Under the pieces are notes generated by a model, which was not told the DNA's origin, searched no databases, and was given only the letters and a program-made list of their open reading frames with translations. This document shows, one piece after another, positions 45,245 to 53,887 of a DNA stretch of 64,000 bases. The stretch covers positions 1 through 64,000 of the forward strand of contig NZ_JAAOIW010000024.1 in NCBI RefSeq assembly GCF_011440305.1, written 5' to 3'. Within the stretch, counting starts at the first letter, position 1; each line of letters opens with the position of its first letter. The DNA comes from Paenibacillus agricola (GTDB lineage: Bacteria > Bacillota > Bacilli > Paenibacillales > NBRC-103111). A program made the translations under genes and the position numbers.

Positions 45245-45916
45245 TTATTGAAAAAAACTTCTGGTTCTCTGATGAGAGTTGCTGATATGGATCCTCATGG
45301 CCTTCTCTGCCATTTGGTTATTGCGTTCCTTAAGATAATTCAAAATTTCCTGATGTTCGTGCCATTCCTTTTTTACCGTTTCAATATCCAAATCCCGACG
45401 GGCAAAAATCAAATATCTTTCTATCCTTTGCAAATAAAGCTTAATTAGTTTGCTTAAGTTTTCATTGTGGGAATACCTTAAAATCGTTCCGTGAAGCTGC
45501 TCATTCATCTTCATTACCGTTTCCAAATTTCCTTCGCAATGATCTATGGATATAAAGGATTGCTTCATCTCTTGATCCAACCAATTGATTTCAGCCTCCG
45601 TGATAAGCTGCGTCGCCTTTCGCGTCGCATAACCTTCCAACTCAATCCGCAGTTCGTATAATTCATCCAGATCCTGCAGGCTCATTTCAGCCACGGAAAC
45701 CCCTTTATAGGGGATAACATGCACTAACCCTTCGGTAGCCAATCGTGATAGAGCCTCACGAATAGGATTGTTGCTGACATTCAAATCGCGCGCCATTTGG
45801 TCAATGTTAATTTTTTCCCCGGGTGAGAGGGTGTAAGAGAGAATTTGATCTCTGATGGAAGTGTAAATGTCCTCTGTAATTAATTTTCGCTTATTTCGAG
45901 ATTCATTGTTTTTCAA
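45245..45916 (-). CDS. GntR-family (FadR/FCD type) regulator
   Basis: 223 residues: an N-terminal winged helix (DQILSYTLSPGEKINIDQMARDL, then NPIREALSRLATEGLV) and a C-terminal FCD ligand domain (ELRIELEGYATRKA, HGTILRYSHNENL). TTG 45916 follows AGGATGG. It is last in the MFS-M24-IolB-GntR series on the minus strand. The palindrome at 49518-49531, at the presumed operon promoter, is a likely binding site; FCD effectors are typically carboxylates. Confidence 0.92.
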   Translation of the reverse strand: MKNNESRNKRKLITEDIYTSIRDQILSYTLSPGEKINIDQMARDLNVSNNPIREALSRLATEGLVHVIPYKGVSVAEMSLQDLDELYELRIELEGYATRKATQLITEAEINWLDQEMKQSFISIDHCEGNLETVMKMNEQLHGTILRYSHNENLSKLIKLYLQRIERYLIFARRDLDIETVKKEWHEHQEILNYLKERNNQMAEKAMRIHISNSHQRTRSFFQ

Positions 45917-46014
45917 TTGTTATCCATCCTAAGATCATTAGTATATTTATTTATCATCATAAATCAAAAACTTAGGTAATAGCAAGGTTTCATGTGAATA
46001 AATACACTCTTATT

Positions 46015-46812
46015 TTACAAAAGCCATTTGTGGTCGGGATCATCATACGGTCTTAAAGTTCTGCCGGTTTCTCCAGCCATGAACCACAAGTAATATACTT
46101 GGTATCCACCCGCCGCACTAACAGGATGATATCCTTTTTCAATCGCAAAGCTGTCTCCGTTTCTTATGATGTAAGCTTGGTCGATACTATGGTCCTTCGT
46201 GTAATGAAGTTGAATACCAAAACCTTGTTGGGGGTTAATTTGATAGTGATAAATCTCCTCAAGATTCGGCTCTTCCGGAGCAAATTCACCGTCATGCTTG
46301 TGGGGTGGATAGCTTGACCAATGTCCAGATTGATTGTATGTCTCGCCTAAGATAATCCGATGTACTTTACCATTTCCGTTATCAGCAATGATATCGTGCA
46401 CTTCCCGCTGCCATGTCTCTTTCCCGCGTTGATTAACAACGACCTCGCCAGGTCTCACAACGAAAGGCTTATATTTCTTCTCTGCTTTCACTTTGCACAC
46501 AGCGATTTGCACATCATTCGTTTGAGCTGTTATTTGATATGCTGATTGGCAAGGTATATAGACGGCAGTAGCTCTTCCTTCAAATACATGATTCCTCTCA
46601 CCGAGATCACTCCACGTTTCGTCTTCACAGACAATAGCCACAGTCCCTGTTAAAATAACTAAGGCCGTTTCACAATTGCTCGTTTCAGCGGTATATCGTT
46701 CATCTTTATTTAAAGTAATTTTTCCGAGCGCTAGATATTTTAACAGACTCCGATCTTCTTTGAAAATATCTTGATAGCCATGAATCTGCTGTTCTTTGAA
46801 GAAACGAGACAA
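46015..46812 (-). CDS. iolB: 5-deoxy-glucuronate isomerase (IolB)
   Basis: About 265 residues; the IolB/KduI-like double cupin fold is evident from SGHWSSYPPHKHD, EEIYHYQINP and the C-terminal YHPVSAAGGYQVYYLWFMAG. IolB converts 5-deoxy-D-glucuronate to 5-dehydro-2-deoxy-D-gluconate in myo-inositol breakdown. AAAGGAG lies about eight bases before TTG 46812; an in-frame GTG at 46821 overlaps that site. No other iol genes are visible in the window, so the substrate may differ or the remaining steps lie elsewhere. Confidence 0.87.
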   Translation of the reverse strand: MSRFFKEQQIHGYQDIFKEDRSLLKYLALGKITLNKDERYTAETSNCETALVILTGTVAIVCEDETWSDLGERNHVFEGRATAVYIPCQSAYQITAQTNDVQIAVCKVKAEKKYKPFVVRPGEVVVNQRGKETWQREVHDIIADNGNGKVHRIILGETYNQSGHWSSYPPHKHDGEFAPEEPNLEEIYHYQINPQQGFGIQLHYTKDHSIDQAYIIRNGDSFAIEKGYHPVSAAGGYQVYYLWFMAGETGRTLRPYDDPDHKWLL

Positions 46813-46896
46813 ATCTACCACTCCTTTATGATTTGCTTAATGACAAAAGCGGCCATAGACATGACCGCTTCCTTTAGTCTAATGTGCGGTTTTAAA

Positions 46897-48051
46897 TTAC
46901 CAATGGTTACGATACGGGAAGTTTGTCATTGATTCCGCGCCATCCTTACGGATTACAACGCTATCTTCAATCCTCAATCCGCCGACTCCGGGAATCAGCA
47001 GTGTAATGACGTAAGCAAGTGTCTGATTTTCATGAAGAATCCCTTTCATTCCGGGAGCCAAGATAGGCATCTCTTCTTCCGGATCCATGCCTAATCCATG
47101 TCCAACGCCTCGGCCTTCTCCCGGTGAGTGAATGTAACCGTATTTGGCCAATACTTCGTTGGCAGGATAGCTGGCTTCTTCTCCGGTTAAACCGGGACGC
47201 AGATATTTAAATCCAGTTTCGTAAGCTTCAAGCGCCGCGTCGAACATAGCTTGCGCTTCTTTGGACACATTACCGAATGTGGCACCACGCGCCATATCGG
47301 AGGCATAACCGTTGTATCTGCAGCCCATATCGATGAGAAGCGTATCCCCGTCTTTAAGCTTACGGTCTGTCGGCCGTGCGAGATAATAATCGGATGAGTT
47401 CTCTCCGGTTTGTACCATAATATCGAATGCGACAGTATCTGCACCATGATCGAACATGGCGAGATAGGCTTGCTTGGTCAGTTCCTTTTCAGTAGCGCCT
47501 TCCCGAGCCGCTACTCTAATAGCTTCAATCCCCAAATCCGCCAAATATCCGGCAACTTTCATATTGCGGATTTCCGTTTCGCTTTTAATCGACTTTAAAA
47601 AATCAATGATAATGGTTGGTTCAACTTGGATATTCGGTAATGATTTTTGAATGACGCTCCAGAACTCCAAAGCCAGATATTTATACCCGGCAATGCCAAC
47701 TTTTTTTACATTACCCGATGCGGCATATTCTTCAAGCACCGGACCTAGGTCTTGTCTGATGCCGCGGACGTCCTTGACCACAGAAGCTGCACCGATGGAA
47801 GTCAAACTGCTTTCAACAAAAAGAATCGGATCTCCTTTTAATGGTACGATTACGATAGCGGGATACGGGAATATTCCGTCAAATGCCCTATAATTGGATA
47901 ACCAACGAACATTGCTCATCCGATAGCTGTCGGACCAGGCGATAATAAGGTCATATCCTTCTTTGGCCATTTCAGCTTGTGTTCTGCGGACGCGATCCAT
48001 ATATTCTTCTACCGGAATGTCATGAAGAGTACTGTGTAATGCAGGTTTCAT
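46897..48051 (-). CDS. M24-family (creatinase/aminopeptidase P fold) hydrolase
   Basis: 384 residues from ATG 48051 (AAGGATGG nine bases upstream; TTG 48057 is too close). The pita-bread domain retains Asp/Asp (LIDMGCRYNGYASDMA), His (GVGHGLGMD) and the final Glu (GGLRIEDSV). In the block that is normally TIEPG, Val stands where the Glu ligand should be (LAYVITLLIPG). This is the same ligand missing from the M24 protein at 33427-34590. A non-peptidase C-N hydrolase role is likely. It lies between transporter and iolB genes. Confidence 0.84.
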   Translation of the reverse strand: MKPALHSTLHDIPVEEYMDRVRRTQAEMAKEGYDLIIAWSDSYRMSNVRWLSNYRAFDGIFPYPAIVIVPLKGDPILFVESSLTSIGAASVVKDVRGIRQDLGPVLEEYAASGNVKKVGIAGYKYLALEFWSVIQKSLPNIQVEPTIIIDFLKSIKSETEIRNMKVAGYLADLGIEAIRVAAREGATEKELTKQAYLAMFDHGADTVAFDIMVQTGENSSDYYLARPTDRKLKDGDTLLIDMGCRYNGYASDMARGATFGNVSKEAQAMFDAALEAYETGFKYLRPGLTGEEASYPANEVLAKYGYIHSPGEGRGVGHGLGMDPEEEMPILAPGMKGILHENQTLAYVITLLIPGVGGLRIEDSVVIRKDGAESMTNFPYRNHW

Positions 48052-48094
48052 ATTCAATTACCATCCTTATTCATTTTAGTTTTTGAGTCATATC

Positions 48095-49402
48095 TTAGGC
48101 TTTTTCGGGAGGAACATCGGTCAGGTCTTTTTGATAGGTTTCAGTAGCCATATAGACCGACACAAAACTGATAACTCCTAATATCACCACATACAAGGCG
48201 ATCGGCCAGTAATGTCCCGCCCACGCCAGTAGAGCGGTTGCTAGGAATGGGGCCGGCCCTCCAACTAAAATACCTGACAATTGATAGCTGATGGAAGAAC
48301 CGGTATACCGGGTTTGCGTATCAAATCGTTCCGCAATAAAGGAAGACATCGGTGCGAATGTTGCTCCATGTCCGACTGCGATCCATAATATGAGAGCAAT
48401 CCAGATCAATGCGGTAATCTTGGTTTCAACCAGCCAAAAGAAAGGGAATGCAAATATCACAAAAAATAAACATCCTGCCATAAAAACAGGCCTGCGGCCA
48501 ATTTTGTCCGTGAGAGCTCCAAAAAGCGGAATAGTAAACAATTCGACAACAGCTGCAACAGAGACGCCGGTTAAAAACATAGTCTTATCCAACGACAAAT
48601 ATTTAGTCGCGTACAGAAGGACGAATACATTCGAAATGTAGTAACTGGCATCATTGGCGAAGCGGGAACCTAAGGCTATCAGAACCTCTTTCTTAGAAGT
48701 GCGCAAAACTTCCTTTAAAGGATTCTTAATTTGATTTCCTGCCTCTTTAGCCTGTATGAAGGCGGGCGTTTCCATAACCTTTAAACGAATAAACAGCCCT
48801 GTGACCACTAAGAGAATGCTTACCAGAAACGGAATTCTCCAGCCCCAGGTCAGAAACTGCTCTTGCGGCATAGAGGAGAAAGCTGAAAAAACAACTGTCG
48901 AGAGAAGAAGTCCTATAGGAACACCCATCTGAGGCCAACTACCGTAAAATCCGCGTTTTCCTTTAGGGGCATGCTCTATGGCTAACAGGACGGCTCCGCC
49001 CCACTCTCCGCCGACTGCAATACCTTGCAATACTCTAAGGGATACGAGTAAAATAGGAGCCCAAACTCCGATTTTGTCATAAGTCGGCAACAGTCCGATG
49101 CAGAAGGTGCCGATTCCCATAAGCAGTAAACAGATAATCAACGTCGTTTTGCGCCCCAACTTGTCCCCGTAGTACCCGAAGATAATACCGCCCAATGGCC
49201 TGGCCATAAAGCCGGCCCCAAACGTTGCGAAAGCTAATAAAGTTCCTATCAGCGGATCAAACGACGGAAAAAATAACTGATTAAACACCAAAGCCGCTGC
49301 CGTTCCGTAAAGGAACCAATCGTACCATTCTATAGCTGATCCGATTAAGCTGGCCATAGCCACTTGTCGCATCTCTTTTTTTGAAAGGGCCAATTTTTTC
49401 AT
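48095..49402 (-). CDS. MFS transporter, metabolite:proton symporter (MHS) group
   Basis: About 435 residues with twelve membrane helices. MHS signatures are IEWYDWFLYG, RPLGGIIFGYYGDKLGRK, LQGIAVGGEWGGA and GALTDKIGRRP. Members import organic acids or betaines with protons. The start is uncertain: ATG 49402 abuts its GGAG; TTG 49393 has better spacing and would shorten the product by three residues. First gene of the minus-strand operon behind the promoter at 49539-49567. Confidence 0.9.
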   Translation of the reverse strand: MKKLALSKKEMRQVAMASLIGSAIEWYDWFLYGTAAALVFNQLFFPSFDPLIGTLLAFATFGAGFMARPLGGIIFGYYGDKLGRKTTLIICLLLMGIGTFCIGLLPTYDKIGVWAPILLVSLRVLQGIAVGGEWGGAVLLAIEHAPKGKRGFYGSWPQMGVPIGLLLSTVVFSAFSSMPQEQFLTWGWRIPFLVSILLVVTGLFIRLKVMETPAFIQAKEAGNQIKNPLKEVLRTSKKEVLIALGSRFANDASYYISNVFVLLYATKYLSLDKTMFLTGVSVAAVVELFTIPLFGALTDKIGRRPVFMAGCLFFVIFAFPFFWLVETKITALIWIALILWIAVGHGATFAPMSSFIAERFDTQTRYTGSSISYQLSGILVGGPAPFLATALLAWAGHYWPIALYVVILGVISFVSVYMATETYQKDLTDVPPEKA

Positions 49403-49459
49403 CTCCAATACTGTTTATTAATAAATATCAAGGCCGCTTTGCTGATAATGATCAAATGG

Positions 49460-49480
49460 TTAGAGAGTAAATGCTTTCAT
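49460..49480 (-). CDS. Six-codon leader ORF before the MFS gene
   Basis: ATG-AAA-GCA-TTT-ACT-CTC-TAA stands behind a near-perfect AAGGAGG on the minus strand, 58 bases before the MFS start. It could be a translated leader peptide or the stump of a lost gene start. Confidence 0.4.
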   Translation of the reverse strand: MKAFTL

Positions 49481-49517
49481 AAAGTCAACCTCCTTCGAAT
49501 AATACATTAAACAATAT

Positions 49518-49531
49518 TATCGTGCACGATA
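49518..49531. promoter_or_regulatory. Palindromic operator, likely GntR-type
   Basis: TATCGTGCACGATA is a perfect 14-base palindrome of the kind bound by FCD-type GntR regulators. It lies from about +1 downstream of the minus-strand promoter. Confidence 0.65.
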
Positions 49532-49538
49532 TTTAGTA

Positions 49539-49567
49539 ATCATACATTATAAACGCTTACATTTCAA
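49539..49567 (-). promoter_or_regulatory. Promoter of the MFS-M24-iolB-gntR operon
   Basis: TTGAAA (49567-49562) and TATGAT (49544-49539) on the minus strand, spacer 17 bases, followed by the palindrome at 49518-49531. Confidence 0.7.
49548..49561 (-). promoter_or_regulatory. cre-like box within the promoter
   Basis: On the minus strand TGTAAGCGTTTATA matches the cre consensus at 13 of 14 positions and fills the spacer between -35 and -10; CcpA binding there would block polymerase. Confidence 0.6.
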
Positions 49568-49946
49568 TATGTTTTTAAGGAATAAAATAATAGAGACCGT
49601 TTTTTAAATCTATATATGTCTAGATTGGCTTCGCTCGGTTTGTACTTCAAAGCGGACCTATAGATGAATCCGAATGAAAGATATTGTTTCTCAATCTTTT
49701 GAGATTTCATACTTGCGTTGCATTAACGACTCTGTTCGTATTAATTATGTCTAAGGATAGAGCCATCAATAGTAAATATTAGATATCGAATCCGGCCAGG
49801 TGTTGATACACCTTTTGGAGAACCACATCGGAGTACGGATTGGTTGCTTCCATCACGGCTGGAACCGAAGACGATTACAACAGTTCAGGCCTATCGTATT
49901 TTAAATGATGCAGCTGCGACGATTGGGCTTGGCGAGGTCTTAGCCC
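49568..49946. other. Intergenic stretch downstream of gerB
   Basis: No intact gene. A plus-strand frame ending at 49963 (TTVQAYRILNDAAATIGLGEVLALIF) looks like the tail of a decayed protein and overlaps the gerB 3' end; its family is not recognised. No convincing gerB terminator is seen. Confidence 0.4.
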
Positions 49947-51041
49947 TCATTTTTTCAACCTAAATTTTTGTCTAATATGGACGATAACAAAGAGGAGAGG
50001 GATATATACATATACAAAACAAAAACCTATATTTGAATATAAATTTTCGTATTGCTGGATTTGTCTGTGCTCCTCTAATACATTACATAAAATAAACAAA
50101 GCAATGAGAAAGAATAACAAAATAAAATGTTGTTTGATTTTTAAGAATCTCTTAGTTCCGCGACAGGCTCCCCATAGACTTAAACAAACTCTGGGTAAAA
50201 CGGCGAGGCACCATAAGGAAACTACAATATATTCGAATCTTTCTATAAAAGGCAACTCAACAATTTTTAGAAATGTTATTACTGGCCAAATGAGATGCTT
50301 CAGATGCTCCTGATTAAAATAAACAAATGTGATTAATGTTAATATAAGATAGAGCACACTAGTGAACAAAATTCCACATTGTGCCCATATTTGTGAACGT
50401 TCAGGATTTTTTATTAAAGGGTAGAACAGTAGTAAGCATTCGAAACCAAGAAACGGTGGAAGCGCCAATTTAGATGATAATACTACATCCTTAACAGGAT
50501 GATTAAAAAATGGAAGCAAATTATCTAAATAAACATACGATAAGGGAGATAATAAAACGGGGAACAAGCAAGTGAAAGCAATAATCAGGCCCCAGAAGCA
50601 CATTCCGGTAATAACACGAAAACCACCAGTTACAATATAATAAATAAGAATTAGCAACACAAAGCTTATTTGCCAAGTCTTCATTAGCGGAAACATCCAA
50701 ACCTGGATGGTTTCAATGTAGGAACGCAGAGAAATCAACGCAGTCAGCAGAAAGTAGACGATAACAAAAATGTTGATTACCCCACCGCACCATTTCCCAA
50801 AGCAAAAAGGATTGATATAAAACAGATCATCATTCGCTATATGAAGAATGCGATACATCATCCAAACTATAAAATGAATACTTAAACCACACAAAATGAT
50901 GGACATCCACGCATCATAGCCGGCCCGCTCAGCAATATTTCTTTGAAATTTTGCCATCTCGATGCCAACTTGTGCAGAGGTTATCAGAAAAAAGCAAAAA
51001 AAAGGAGAGACTTGAAATCGTTCATTTATTAAAGCTTTCAC
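49947..51041 (-). CDS. gerB: Spore germination permease, GerB family
   Basis: 364 residues with ten hydrophobic helices, of the APC-like GerAB/GerBB/GerKB group (FLITSAQVGIEMAKFQRNIAE opening, SLRSYIETIQVWMFP). It is the membrane receptor subunit that binds small germinants. GTG 51041 follows AGGAGG by nine bases. Last gene in the A-C-B order operon; the germinant cannot be told from sequence. Confidence 0.93.
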   Translation of the reverse strand: MKALINERFQVSPFFCFFLITSAQVGIEMAKFQRNIAERAGYDAWMSIILCGLSIHFIVWMMYRILHIANDDLFYINPFCFGKWCGGVINIFVIVYFLLTALISLRSYIETIQVWMFPLMKTWQISFVLLILIYYIVTGGFRVITGMCFWGLIIAFTCLFPVLLSPLSYVYLDNLLPFFNHPVKDVVLSSKLALPPFLGFECLLLFYPLIKNPERSQIWAQCGILFTSVLYLILTLITFVYFNQEHLKHLIWPVITFLKIVELPFIERFEYIVVSLWCLAVLPRVCLSLWGACRGTKRFLKIKQHFILLFFLIALFILCNVLEEHRQIQQYENLYSNIGFCFVYVYIPLLFVIVHIRQKFRLKK

Positions 51042-51068
51042 CTCAGTACTCCTCCTAAAAAGTTTGAA

Positions 51069-52148
51069 TTATTCGATAATACCGGTTTGTAAAATATCCA
51101 CATTTATATGAACTGTTGTTTTTAAGTCTGGATATACTTTTTGAAATTGATCATTGTCCCAATTTCTTGATTTTGCCCGAACCCGGTCTCCCAGTCTGAG
51201 AGGATCAACTTTATTCTTTTTTAATAACGAAATGAGGTTCTCCATGGCTTGCGTAATATGTTCATTAATTATTTTTTCCGCTTTCAGGACACCTTGAATA
51301 TTGGTAAAATCAAGTTCAGGCATGGCTTCTTGAATTTGGCATTTTAACGTTACATCTATAGATATATCCGGGATTGGAGCTATTTTATTAACTGTATACT
51401 TAGTTTTTGAATCGAGATTTTTGAGTAATATAAAACCTTCCAGGTTGTTTTCGTTGATTTTAATTTTGTAATTACCATTTTGGTTTCCCTCAAGCAGCAT
51501 TTTTAATAGTAATGAGTCTCGCATATTTATGTTAGTCACATACTTGCCTTCTTTTAATAAAGCTAAGCCGTCGATCTTGACCTCATCCTCCTCCGTGATG
51601 AAGTAAGGTAAAAAGGGATCCCTACCTAAACTGTAAAATCTTTCCAAAAATAAGTGCAAGTTCATTCTTGGCAAATTTCCAACCTCTATATTATGTTCGA
51701 TTTTATTACTTAGGTGGAATGGAACATTCACATTCTTGCTTAATTCTAATAAGGCTCCGGCTTTATCCATCGCAATGCCTAGTTGTATGCGACTTGCTGT
51801 ATGGGGCTCCCGGCTCAGATTTTCTATATATTCATTAATCCCTTGATTAGCCAATTCTTTACCGAACAATACCAAACTTAGTTTCCCTGTTTCGATTGGA
51901 TATGGAGATTTTGTGCTTAATCTCGGGAAAATATCATGGTAGGAATCCGATTCTGTCCTATAGATATTTAGCTTAACTTTCCCTTTTTCTTCGAATCGGG
52001 GATAGATAACCGTTCCTTTAATTTTCCCTTCTTGCAAATCCAAAGCAAGATCTTGAATGATTTGGATTTTATCGATGATCTTAGTGTGAAGGGTACACCC
52101 GGTTAGAAAGACAATTAGACTGAAGGCAAATAGTGAAAATGGTTTCAT
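51069..52148 (-). CDS. gerC: Spore germination lipoprotein, GerC family
   Basis: 359 residues with lipobox FLTGC (Cys18) and the GerAC fold (KLSLVLFGKELANQGINEYIENL, RDPFLPYF). GAGGTGAGGT lies directly before ATG 52148. Anchored at the inner spore membrane as the C subunit of the receptor. It starts 13 bases after gerA, within one operon. Confidence 0.93.
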   Translation of the reverse strand: MKPFSLFAFSLIVFLTGCTLHTKIIDKIQIIQDLALDLQEGKIKGTVIYPRFEEKGKVKLNIYRTESDSYHDIFPRLSTKSPYPIETGKLSLVLFGKELANQGINEYIENLSREPHTASRIQLGIAMDKAGALLELSKNVNVPFHLSNKIEHNIEVGNLPRMNLHLFLERFYSLGRDPFLPYFITEEDEVKIDGLALLKEGKYVTNINMRDSLLLKMLLEGNQNGNYKIKINENNLEGFILLKNLDSKTKYTVNKIAPIPDISIDVTLKCQIQEAMPELDFTNIQGVLKAEKIINEHITQAMENLISLLKKNKVDPLRLGDRVRAKSRNWDNDQFQKVYPDLKTTVHINVDILQTGIIE

Positions 52149-52161
52149 ACCTCACCTCATA

Positions 52162-53703
52162 TCATTCATTGAAATCATTTTTGTTCTTTTTCTGACTGTT
52201 TGGATTATATCTCCAAAGCGATTTCGGACGTAGATAGCCTGGCCGTTTTGCAAGTTCTTGATAAGAGGAGCGTATTATAGTGTCTTTAAAATCTTTAGGC
52301 CGAAATGGATACAACGGAACTGTATAAGGTGAGCCTAATGATTCTAATCGTGTGAGATGAGCGAATAAAAAGCAGATTCCGAGCACCACACCGAAACCTC
52401 CCCATATAGCTGCTAAAATGATTAACGGAAAACGTAAGAAACGGATCGTGTTTGAGAATTTATAACTAGGTGTCGTAGAAGAGGCTAAGGCGGACAAGGC
52501 AACGATAATGAGCAACACATTGCTTGTCAGCGCAGCCTCAACTGCAGCTTGACCTATAACAATACCGCCTACAATGCCCAACGTTTGTCCGACCTTAGCA
52601 GGCAGACGTGCTCCGGCTTCACGCAGAAGCTCAATTGTGAACTCCAAAAAAAGCACTTCTAATACCGGAGGGAAAGGAACGTTATGACGGGAGTACACAA
52701 GGGGACCGAGTAAAACTTTAGGAATTAACTCATAATGGTAAGTTAAAACGGCGATGTATATAGAAGTCGCAAATATAGAGAAAAGAACGCCAAGGATACG
52801 TATCATACGAAAAAAGGAAGCAATTACCCATTGTAAATAATAATCTTCAGGGGATACAAAAAAATCAAACAGTGTGGCAGGTGCCGTGATTGCATAGGGG
52901 GATCCTTCGCATAATACTGCTACTTGTCCATTAATTAATGCCCAAACCATTCTGTCTACACGTTCGGTAGACAAAGATAATGGAAAAGGAGTTAAAGAAT
53001 CATCGGATATAATTTGATGCAGCTGGGAGGAATCAAATACTACATCGAAATCGATATCTTGCAGTCGCTGGTTCATTGTATGAATATGCTGTGGATTCGT
53101 AATCCCTTCAAGATAAATAATTACAACCCGGGTATGCGACAGGGTACCAACATTAATTTCTTGAAAGATTAAATTAGGAGTTTTAAGATGTCCCCTCAGC
53201 AAATGAAGATTAATATCTATGTTCTCGACGAACCCAGTTTTGGGTCCTACCACACTGAACTCGTTTTCAGCCTCATTCTGGTCCCGGAGTCCGATCTCTT
53301 TATCAGAAATATTGATTAATGCACATGTATTTTCATTTTCTTTAATTTGCAGTATGGCATATCCTCTAAGTAATTTTGATTCAATAACCTCCAAACTGTC
53401 TGTTAGAATAATATCTTCGATGGGAATCATATTTTTTATATCCTTAATTTCGATGTTCGAGACATCAGTATAATGTTCCTGAAATACATGTAGTATTTTG
53501 CACTGAAGCTGCTGCTGGTCGATAAGGGTATTATAGAAAGAAATAATTAAATTCCCTTCTTCGTTCGTAACTGAAAATTGTTTGAAATCATTCGATTTTT
53601 TTGCCTTTTTAAATAATTCAACCAAGAGTTGTGGATGTGGATTTATAGGTTGGGTTTTAGATGTATTCTTTCCAAGCCATTTCTTAAACATTATATTGTT
53701 CAT
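52162..53703 (-). CDS. gerA: Spore germination protein, GerA family
   Basis: 513 residues from ATG 53703 (AAGGAAGG just upstream; a longer reading frame to 53961 overlaps the divergent regulator promoter and has no family features). A soluble N-terminal half with the TDSLEVIESKLLRGYAIL region, then membrane helices with the hallmark PFPPVLEVLFLEFTIELLREAGARLP. First gene of the operon; A subunit of a nutrient germinant receptor. Confidence 0.94.
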   Translation of the reverse strand: MNNIMFKKWLGKNTSKTQPINPHPQLLVELFKKAKKSNDFKQFSVTNEEGNLIISFYNTLIDQQQLQCKILHVFQEHYTDVSNIEIKDIKNMIPIEDIILTDSLEVIESKLLRGYAILQIKENENTCALINISDKEIGLRDQNEAENEFSVVGPKTGFVENIDINLHLLRGHLKTPNLIFQEINVGTLSHTRVVIIYLEGITNPQHIHTMNQRLQDIDFDVVFDSSQLHQIISDDSLTPFPLSLSTERVDRMVWALINGQVAVLCEGSPYAITAPATLFDFFVSPEDYYLQWVIASFFRMIRILGVLFSIFATSIYIAVLTYHYELIPKVLLGPLVYSRHNVPFPPVLEVLFLEFTIELLREAGARLPAKVGQTLGIVGGIVIGQAAVEAALTSNVLLIIVALSALASSTTPSYKFSNTIRFLRFPLIILAAIWGGFGVVLGICFLFAHLTRLESLGSPYTVPLYPFRPKDFKDTIIRSSYQELAKRPGYLRPKSLWRYNPNSQKKNKNDFNE

Positions 53704-53887
53704 TCCTTCCTTGCTTATAAATTGTCCAAAAGTGTTAAAAAATAGTCTGTATATTTCTGAAATGTAGTGCCATGGAATCTTCGACAAGTTGCATATGCTA
53801 ATGAATTCTGAAAAATCAATTGTTGATTTTGAGCAATTTAGGATATAAACTTCGATATTATGATACTTTAAGAAAGAGGTGGTTATT

